64,000 bases of DNA. It comes from Bryoerythrophyllum caledonicum (lineage: Eukaryota; Streptophyta; Bryopsida; Pottiales; Pottiaceae). Shown here piece by piece: positions 57,750-64,000 of the stretch. The stretch covers positions 12,777,218 through 12,841,217 of the forward strand of contig OZ020514.1 in assembly GCA_963971425.1 (NCBI GenBank), given 5' to 3'. Below the pieces are notes generated by a model. The model ran no database searches and had not been told where the DNA came from. It saw only the letters and a list, made by a program, of their open reading frames with translations. A program made the position numbers and the translations under genes. Within the stretch, counting starts at the first letter, position 1. Every line of letters starts with the position of its first letter.

Positions 57750-57828
57750 AAGATAGTAGATAGGGACAGTGGGAATCTTGTTAATCCATTCATGCGCATC
57801 ACTAATTAGATGACGAGGCATTTGGCTA
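57091..57828 (-). rRNA. 26S/25S rRNA gene fragment captured in TE3 (domain V region)
   Basis: The reverse strand follows the 3' half of nuclear large-subunit rRNA in order: AAATGCCTCGTCATCTAATT, GCGCATGAATGGATTAAC, ATTCCCACTGTCCCTATCTA, GCGAAACCACAGCCAAGGG, GACTCTAGTCCGACTTTGTG, GAAATACCACTACTTTTAA, AGACATTGTCAGGTGGGGAG, AAAAGATAACGCAGGTGTCC, TTCAGTACGAATAC, GTCAGAAAAGTTACCACAGG, CTTGTGGCAGCC, CATAGCGACGTTGCTTTTGA, AATTCACCAAGTGTTGGATT, CCGTCGTGAGACAGGTTAGT. It carries many substitutions and small changes, and stops where homology ends at both sides. It is a pseudogene, about 740 bases of roughly 3.4 kb. It lies inside a CACTA element, so transposition can carry it. The match is from memory of conserved plant rRNA. 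Confidence 0.9.
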
Positions 57829-58585
57829 AATGTTTTGATCCTGCTTATGTTTTGATCATGTTTTGTTGACATGCATTTTGGTAGGTTTGAATTTTTCTTT
57901 TCCCTTCCACTGTGCACACTACGAGATGAGTCATGTGAAAGGAACAGAAAGTCCAAAGGAAGTGTTACAGAGAGAGAATCGGCAATTTTCTGTCATTGGC
58001 ATAGTATCTATCTCCTGGCTCTCCATAACGTAGAAACTAAACAAGGCAATAACAAAGAAAACAAAGTATATCATGAAGCGTGAGGAGATGTGTTTTGATG
58101 TCTGCGGTAGTGGCTGAGATTTGGAGTGTTTTGCGGCGGTCGAGGTATGCTTCTCTTATTTGATTTCAGTACTGCATTGGCTTAAAGTCGCTTCCTGAAG
58201 AATTAGGTCGTTCACTAGTCTTTTGAAAGACGTAAATCATGTGATAGGTTGAATTTAAATGTCAAAGCAGCCATGGAATGTTCTGTTAGATTAGTTTATT
58301 CTGAACTTGAGTAGATGTCGCGCACCCGGGATTGTTTGCCCACCTTGAACCTTGTGAGTTTTTGACATCCTTGTTGTTTCTGACGTCAAATGAAACAAGC
58401 AACCTGTCATATTCAACATTTCGTGTGATACATTGTTCAGGTAATGATGGTAAGTGGAGAAGTTGCTGACTCCAGACTCACCTACGTCCAATTTTCTACG
58501 TTAGTTCTTTTTTTTCTCTCTTCTGTAATACAGGTAGGGCATACGCTCATAAAGTGCACTGTTTTTTTGCAACCGGGGATATGAT

Positions 58586-58933
58586 ATGCATTCGGGGGGT
58601 GAAGGTCAAGATTCTGATGCCGAGACGGATAATGCTATTGAAGCTGTGCATCCAAAATATAGAAAAGGAGGAACTACAGGCATGAGGGTACCCATTGAAG
58701 TGGACGGCGACGGGCAGCCATTTGGGTCCATGAAGGAGGCTTTATCGAATGATGTGAAGAAATACGCAAAGGACCTTGATCCTAGGGTTGGCTGGGAGAA
58801 ACAACCATGGAGTTTGAGGAAGAATCTTCTCAGAAGATTGTACACAGGTATGAACAACAGTGAGACCCTTAAATGCAGGGACAGTCTGGTGTTCTTATTT
58901 TTCTTTATGCAACATTCTGCCCATTTGAACTGA
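58586..58933 (+). pseudogene. TNPA-like gene exon with Ptta/En-Spm-type domain
   Basis: The frame DSDAETDNAIEAVHPKYRKG, GMRVPIEVDGDGQPFGSMKE, ALSNDVKKYAKDLDPRVGWE, KQPWSLRKNLLRRLYT ends at GTATGAAC. The pattern (PI-x-D-x-x-GQP-G, an L/S helix, then W-x-x-x-P) matches the plant Ptta/En-Spm transposase domain (Transposase_24 type), which often accompanies TNP2 in CACTA elements. Its likely job is binding the subterminal repeats of the element. No stop in this exon. Confidence 0.55.
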
Positions 58934-59039
58934 CGTCTCCCTAAACATGTACGTGTACATGTTGTTGTTCAATTTGACGTCAAGTCAAACTTAAGTGGCA
59001 AATCCTAAGAACAATACTGCCACGTCTCTCTTTGTTATG

Positions 59040-60684
59040 AAGCTCAGATGCGTTCAATTTCTAAGGGTAAGGCATCACCAACGGCGCAGATGCGGGCCAT
59101 TGAGAGGGATGTCGTGTCACGATTGGTGAGTGTGACATTGCACTATTGTCATTTGCATTTCCCTCATATTCATTTAGTCTAGATGTCACATTATATGTTC
59201 ATGTAGACGTTGTAGAGAACGTCTGTTCTCTTCAGGGTTGTGAATATACTCCTAAAGTGAGCCATGTTTGCTCTTCGTGGCATTTTCTAAGATTACACGT
59301 TAGTACTTCCTTCTCTCCAGCTTATTTGATGTTGATAAAAAAGTTGTTGACGTCCTTCTTTGATGTAAATGTGTGTGTTATGCCATGTAGACCATGGTGC
59401 TAGGCAGAGCACTGTTCGACCCTCAGATAGATGCAGAAGTGGCTAAGCAGTACCAGCGGCAGCAAGAGGACAAACACAAGGTCCGTCCCGATTACGCAAG
59501 AGAGATTGAAGAGATACGTAGTCGTGTTACAAAGCTGGAGAGTAGCCTCACACATCTCAGGGAGAATGTCAATGCATCCAACAAGCGTATGGAGGATATG
59601 ATGCATTAAGTTCTTCACAATCAGGGGTTGAAGCAAGCCATTGTGTTGGAATATGTGCCTGAGCCGTCATCATCAAAGAAGGTGGTAGAGACATCTACAT
59701 TGACGTCAACTACAACAGAGGCACAAACGGCGGTTCTTCAAGAGTTCCGTATGCCAATGTTGAAGAGCACGGCCCCCCCCACAATGACACCGAATGCAGG
59801 TGCTCCTCTTCCCCTCGGTGTGACGGAAGTTGTTTTGAATGACGTTTCCACGGATGCTGCGGTTGTCCATGTCGATGTCATGGACAGCATAGCAGTGACC
59901 ACGGAAGAGCTGGACAACTCTCATGAAGTTTTAGCTGCAATGATCTCCCAAAAGACCACGACAAAGAAGATGATGTGTACTCCATGGGAATTGAGGATGG
60001 GGTGCATTCTGTCAGTGAGGGCGTGGGCGTCGTGGGTGAAGGTAACACAACATCGCTGGAGGTTGTTCTATCTTTCTTTGGCAGCCTGTCAGAGCTCCAG
60101 GTACGCACGAGATCCCTAAACCCTGTATTTGGCAATTCTTTTTACTAGATACCATTGAAGATGGTACAGTTTGCGACCTGAGTGCGTTCAACAAGACAAC
60201 CTGCTGTCAATCGGGATGTCATTTATGACGTCACGTATGACAGTTTGTAATGTCAGTAAAGACCGAGGTAGTACATGTGATTTATCTTATGAGTGATTTA
60301 CCTTACTCTTGCAGGAAGAGATTCAAGCACCGGTGAGCCATCAACGCGCCGACAACGTGCGATTAAGACCTCACAAGCTGTGAAGGCAATAAAGCAAACG
60401 ACTAAGTCACCAGGAAGCAAAGGCCCAACACCGAAGCCAACCGGTCTACCCAAACCTGCACAGGTAGTGTCAAAGGTAACTTAGGAGAATCTAAATTATT
60501 TGTGGTTTCACATTAATGTTCGATACAAATGTATGCAAGCATATAGGTAGAATTGTGCTAAATCAGCATACAAAGTGGTGTTCGAGAATGCAGTAGCTTA
60601 TTCACAATCTAACACTGTGAGGATGGCTATTGTAATTCAGGTGGCTGGGAGTGGCAAAAAAGCTGAGGCCATTCGGAAAAAGTG
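59040..60684 (+). pseudogene. TNPA-like gene, 3' exons with coiled coil
   Basis: Exon 59048-59126 reads MRSISKGKASPTAQMRAIER, then DVVSRL. Exon from about 59394 has LGRALFDPQIDAEVAKQYQR and a coiled coil (EIEEIRSRVTKLESSLTHLR) up to a TAA at 59607. The same frame continues to about 60000. A frame change precedes GVHSVSEGVGVVGEG. The last exons, 60316-60471 (GRDSSTGEPSTRRQRAIKTS, QAVKAIKQTTKSPGSK) and 60642-60684 (VAGSGKKAEAIRKK, stop), are basic. A terminal coiled coil and basic tail suit a multimeric DNA-binding protein. Confidence 0.5.
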
Positions 60685-61571
60685 ATGGGGTGGCATTGTT
60701 GACCTCATTGATGTCTAGGCAATCGGCAAGTGTTTTTTGTGATGTTTAAAACAAGTCTCGATTTTTATTGCATTAGATGAGATAGATTTTGTATGTCATA
60801 GATGGATTAGTAGACCATGAGGATCTATAGGATGTTTTCTCTTGCTACATGTGACAAATGCAGCAAAGCTGTCCCACGTTTGTAAACCGTCCATGTTTCC
60901 GGGAATGTGAAAGTTGCGTTGATGGCATGTTCATGTTTACATCTGAGCTGACATTGATGCACGTCTCCACTGACAGTGTCACATGTTCCACCCACGCCAA
61001 AGAGGACATCACATAGAATAGCAATATCTGAAGTGCATGTTTAGGAAAACATCCGCATAAACAAAGTAGTTGTTCAATTGAACATGGCCTCTAGTATAAC
61101 AAATATCAATGACAACATATTGGCAAAACGTGTCAACGTCAGGATTGATGTAATGAAGAACAGGAGCATGTCATAACAAACGTCAAAAGTAATAGCCCTG
61201 TATAGACAAAATATGCCCTAAAACCATGATGTCAGGTGACGTGGACTGCCACGTCAGAAATTGAGAGATCCAAGTCAGCAAATTCAAAATTCCGCGTCAC
61301 TACCATTGTGAAAATGGAGTTGGATGAAAAAAATCCTATGTGGCATTGCCCGGATGAAGAAATTGCTTATGTGGACGTGGCCCCCACTCCACGTGGAGCC
61401 CTTTCCAAAGCTTTATAGACCACGTTCATTTGGATGTCAAGAGGTTGACAACCCCAAATCAACCATGTCACCCAAAATTTTGGACATTTTTTGCCTGTCA
61501 AGGTAGACGGATTTTAGGTGACATCAACATTGATGTCACAACATGTTCATTTTGATGTTCAGGCATGTATT
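60685..61571. promoter_or_regulatory. TE3 right subterminal region with GACGT/GATGTCA repeats
   Basis: Repeated ACGTC, GACGT, GATGTCA and CATGTTCA-like motifs: CACGTCTCCACTGACAG, ATGATGTCAGGTGACGTGG, CTGCCACGTCAG, GATGTCACAACATG. Similar motifs continue back to 56700. They parallel the left end (27303-27540), as expected for CACTA subterminal binding sites. Confidence 0.55.
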
Positions 61572-61607
61572 TCAACGCGTCACAAAAAACACGAGTTTCT
61601 TATAGTG
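61572..61607 (-). repeat. TE3 right terminal inverted repeat
   Basis: Ends in TTTCTTATAGTG, followed by GAT at 61608-61610; the inner part CGCGTCACAAAAAACACG mirrors the left end. Confidence 0.9.
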
Positions 61608-62329
61608 GATGCTTGACTTAATTGCATATTCACCTTCGTTCAAGCTGATTCTTTGTTCTATTTTGTTAGGTTCCACACGTCGAGCATCCAAGTCCTTCTT
61701 TGTGTGTGCCCTTTCAAGGTTCTCATTTGAATGCAACATCGGAACCGCCACGTCCTCGGCTCGTTTCGAGGAAGAGTAGAGAAAATAGAACATCATTGGC
61801 TCCATCCCGTCGCCACTCGCTTCCACAGCCTAAGTCTCTTGAGCGTAGGAAGGGATGGTCCACTGTTTTAGCGAATTTGTTCCCTGCCAATAATTTGAGC
61901 CGTCGATCAGCAATGTTGTAGGCATGTTTAGATGCTCTAGGGGATGCGGATAATGATTCAATTTAGATAAGAGATGCGTAAGATTGGTTCTTTCTTGTAG
62001 TGCAACATTTGTGATTGGTATTGCAAATGTTGTTCCATAAAAGTGCTCATAAATTCGAGTTTAGTATAATGAAGCTGCTAATTAGCTCGATTAGAGTTGA
62101 ATTTCCTAACGCTCAGACAAATGTATGTATTTCTGGGTTACATACTACTCAATAAAAGAAGTGATAAGAGAACATTCCTTTATTTACTTTCCATTCTCTA
62201 TCGTAGGAAAAGTGTATATTCCTTCTTTACTTAAGCATTTGCGTTGTTTATGTATTAAGTGCATGTTTAGCTCTGTCCATTCACATCTGGTCTCCGACAT
62301 AAGAGTGCGCAAATACCTTTCAAAGTCCC
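61608..62329 (+). pseudogene. gene P, last exon and 3' region
   Basis: The intron resumes after TE3 with a decayed palindrome (CACCTTCGTTCAAGCTGATT). The acceptor TTTTGTTAG (61669) opens VPHVEHPSPSLCVPFQGSHL, RKSRENRTSLAPSRRHSLPQ, KSLERRKGWSTVLANLFPAN, ending NNLSRRSAML, stop at 61921. It is basic and matches the gene M end. Between 61922 and 62329 only non-coding 3' sequence is seen, with a weak palindrome near 62087 (TTAGCTCGATTAGAGTTGAA). Confidence 0.55.
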
Positions 62330-62360
62330 GGAAATCTCCCAATTTAATGAATATGGTGTT
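62330..62360 (-). repeat. TE-P right terminal inverted repeat
   Basis: GGAAATCTCCCAATTTAATG then AATATGGTGTT. It matches the two ends of TE4 with few changes (ATTTAAT for TTATAAC) and fixes the right border of the outer element. Confidence 0.75.
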
Positions 62361-63200
62361 ACAGCTTAGGCGATGCAGAAACTAGTATTGGTCAACTTGT
62401 TGATACGGCTGTGGAGGAACATTGAAATATCTAGATGGTTGCGGGGCCCTCACTCCAAGTGGTTTCAAATTGGTCGAGATCGTGGCTGCGCAAGTCCTCT
62501 TCTTTGTAGAAAATGAACCTACCTTCTTGACTGTAGCGTTTTCAAATGAGAAGCTCCGCAATCATCTACAAGACAATCTAAAATCGCCGTAGGAGTGTAC
62601 TGATAGAATTACTACACGATTAATGGCTTTCCATTTGACAAGGCATATGATGCCTCAAGGAAAGTTAAGAAGCGTCAGATCAAGGCATATGATGCCTCAA
62701 GGAAAGTTAAGAAGCGTCAGAGGGAGAGTTGAAGAAACGTAGCATTTTTTTATCATGAGAAGGCCGATATAGCCTGGAGTCTTTATGTTGTTGTATGTTT
62801 GTTGCCTTTGTGTCTATGTTTATTAATGTCTAAGTTGCTTTAGAGTTGAGGTTTTTGCATGTGTGTGGCCTTTATCAAGTCTATAATATTTTGTTTTGTT
62901 CTTGCATGTATTTGTATTTTTGCATGTCTCCATCTCCTTCACATTTTGCATGTCTTGCAGCCGAGTAATGACTGTAGTCTGTAGATGGTCATTGTAGATT
63001 CACTTATTTTTGGTTGCCAGATTCGAGAGCAGTGACAGCCTTACCATCTGTCAGAAAGAAAAAAAGATTGTTTTGTATTTGCAAACTTGTTTGCTTGAAC
63101 TTACCAATTGTGAAAGTTTTAACCTCAAGATTCAACTGATAAGTAGTTTTGATTCATGAGATTGATAAGATGATTACTGTTGATTTGCTTAATTGATGAA
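62361..63200. other. flank beyond TE-P: gene remnants and a 39-bp direct repeat
   Basis: A broken frame near 62440-62600 reads GALTPSGFKLVEIVAAQVLF, FVENEPTFLTVAFSNEKLRN and stops; not recognised. AAGGCATATGATGCCTCAAG plus the following 19 bases is duplicated in tandem at 62640-62678 and 62682-62720. The rest is AT-rich without features. Confidence 0.45.
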
Positions 63201-63539
63201 ATTAGGGTTTTCCGTAATGCTAAGATTTTGCTTTTTTATTCTTCTAATTTGCTCTTAATAGCCGCACGCTCTCTTTTCAGGTCTTCTAGGTACTTAAGTA
63301 GGTGCCCTCATCACCATATTCTTCATTTCATTCTGCATTTTTCTTGTCCTTATCTGTTTGTTCTACATGCCTGTATGTTCTCGTAGTGGTTCTCTGTAGT
63401 ATGTTCTTCGTCGTGGTTTATTTGTTGCATGTGACTTTGGTGCTTGTAGCAATTTCTATGCTGCATCGTATTGGGATTTCCTTGCTGCAATTTCTTTGTT
63501 GCACTGATCATTGAGTCTGACTCTATTATCCATAGTTTG

Positions 63540-63955
63540 CGAGAAGTTAGAAGAGATCGTGCTGGCTGCAATTTGGATGGACGTCGTTGAGGCAACGAGG
63601 AAGAAGGGTGTCAAATTCTTCCATTTGCGAATCTTGGTCTTCAAAGACCAATTGACGCTGGTGAGTTTGGATCCATCTCCTCGGCTGTTTTCTGCTCTTG
63701 TTTAGTTCTTGATGCAGATGCTTCTATTATTTGACAGGTCGTTGTTCAATTCTAACTCTGTTGTGTCCTAAACATTTCAGATGCTTCCAGACTTCTTTGC
63801 CAATGAGTATTAGTCAGACCTTAACAAGGAGTTTACACTAGTTAGGGCTGAAAACCCCCAGAAGTAGAAGCTGCGCTTTGGAGGAGTATGGCACCATAAT
63901 GTAGCTCAAGTTGTAACTTTGGCGGGTGGAGTACTTTTATGCATGGTACGTCATT
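63540..63955 (+). pseudogene. two small exons of an unrecognised gene
   Basis: Exon about 63542-63660 reads EKLEEIVLAAIWMDVVEATR, KKGVKFFHLRILVFKDQLTL, then GTGAGT. The next, about 63781-63943, after CATTTCAG, reads MLPDFFANEY, stop, SDLNKEFTLVRAENPQK, stop, KLRFGGVWHHNVAQ before GTACGTC. The splice signals are good but two stops occur. It could be a piece of another transposon gene; no homolog is present in this window. Confidence 0.35.
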
Positions 63956-64000
63956 AGCGCAAGAGACTTTCTCCTTTTCAAGTTGCTGCATAGCAATGTC

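Larger units (their letters stand above)
27267..61607. mobile_element. TE3, 34.3 kb CACTA (En/Spm-like) element, containing TE4
   Basis: Starts with CACTATAAGAAA and ends with the inverse TTTCTTATAGTG. Beyond the perfect 12 bases the ends stay similar (TGTTTTTGGTGTCG versus TGTTTTTTGTGACG). The trinucleotide GAT is present at 27264-27266 and 61608-61610, the 3 bp duplication expected for CACTA elements. The insertion lies in the last intron of gene P. It encodes a TNP2-type transposase (- strand) and a divergent TNPA-like gene (+ strand), as in known CACTA elements. Without TE4 it measures about 15.4 kb. Confidence 0.9.
1..62360 (+). mobile_element. TE-P, outermost large DNA transposon (left end outside window), interrupted by TE1 and TE3
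   Basis: This is the oldest recognisable layer. Its right end is at 62330-62360 (GGAAATCTCCC ... ATATGGTGTT). That matches, in the same orientation relative to the gene, the end of TE4 next to gene M, where the reverse strand of 31128-31158 reads GGAAATCTCCC ... ATATGGTGTT. Gene P (+ strand) is collinear and homologous with gene M of TE4. It survives in three blocks (1-1082, 22669-27266, 61608-62360), separated by a MULE and a CACTA element. AGCTCGASTCGAGCT-type palindromes occur in its introns, as in TE4. The left end and the expected divergent transposase gene would lie upstream of base 1. The four bases after the end, ACAG at 62361-62364, would be the target duplication, but this cannot be tested here. 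Confidence 0.75.

Noticed and set aside
57197-57956. Several open frames of 60-100 codons
   Set aside because: They lie in the captured 26S rRNA fragment and its edge.
1-64000. LTR retrotransposon (gag-pol) genes
   Set aside because: I found no reverse transcriptase (YxDD), integrase (HHCC) or paired long terminal repeats; all transposases seen are DNA-transposon types.

Overview
The window looks like a transposon graveyard from a large plant (streptophyte) genome. The evidence is plant-type TNP2/DUF4218/DUF4216 CACTA genes, Mutator-like (MULE) transposases with a SWIM finger, GT-AG introns, degenerate CCCTAAA repeats and a piece of nuclear 26S rDNA. I cannot name the species. I see no intact single-copy host gene; almost everything belongs to DNA transposons inserted into one another.

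Layout. (1) The oldest layer, called TE-P here, starts before base 1 and ends at 62360 with the terminal inverted repeat GGAAATCTCCC...ATATGGTGTT. Its multi-exon gene P (+ strand) is cut into three pieces (1-1082, 22669-27266, 61608-62360). (2) A 21.6 kb MULE, TE1 (1083-22659, TIRs carrying a GTGAGCGGTGAGC repeat, 9 bp target duplications matching 7 of 9), sits in an exon of gene P. It carries a decayed MULE transposase (- strand, 1824-5524) and a divergent gene B (+ strand, 6231-21763) with a ParB-like domain followed by a DNA-methyltransferase-like domain. (3) A second MULE, TE2 (6737-13910, perfect 11 bp direct repeats CCTCCGAGAAG at both sides), sits in an exon of gene B. It holds a more decayed transposase, a 65-bp palindromic satellite with a large hairpin, and two BTB/POZ gene fragments. 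(4) A 34.3 kb CACTA element, TE3 (27267-61607, CACTATAAGAAA ends, GAT target duplications), sits in the last intron of gene P. It has a TNP2-type transposase (- strand), a divergent TNPA-like gene (+ strand), and a 26S rDNA fragment (57091-57828). (5) TE4 (31128-50045, 18.9 kb, TIR AACACCATATTCGTTATA, 4 bp duplication CATC) split the DUF4216 domain of the TE3 transposase. TE4 belongs to the same family as TE-P. It carries gene M (- strand), homologous to gene P throughout, and a DUF7869-type transposase (+ strand).

TE4/TE-P is the most interesting system: a large DNA transposon with a 4 bp target duplication. It encodes a transposase with HDKMD, QMDN and GHTHDDID motifs, plus a long accessory protein with a ParB-like NGQH domain, a unique region, an acidic/coiled-coil region and an FCP1-like phosphatase fold. 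Its introns and intergenic spacers are full of palindromes built on the core AGCTCGA-S-TCGAGCT. The flanks of these palindromes differ from copy to copy but stay self-complementary. I found them only in TE4 and TE-P sequence.

Most reading frames are interrupted by a few stop codons while staying otherwise open, so nearly all genes are annotated as pseudogenes. Exon boundaries were set by eye from GT/AG signals and from comparing copies, and are approximate.
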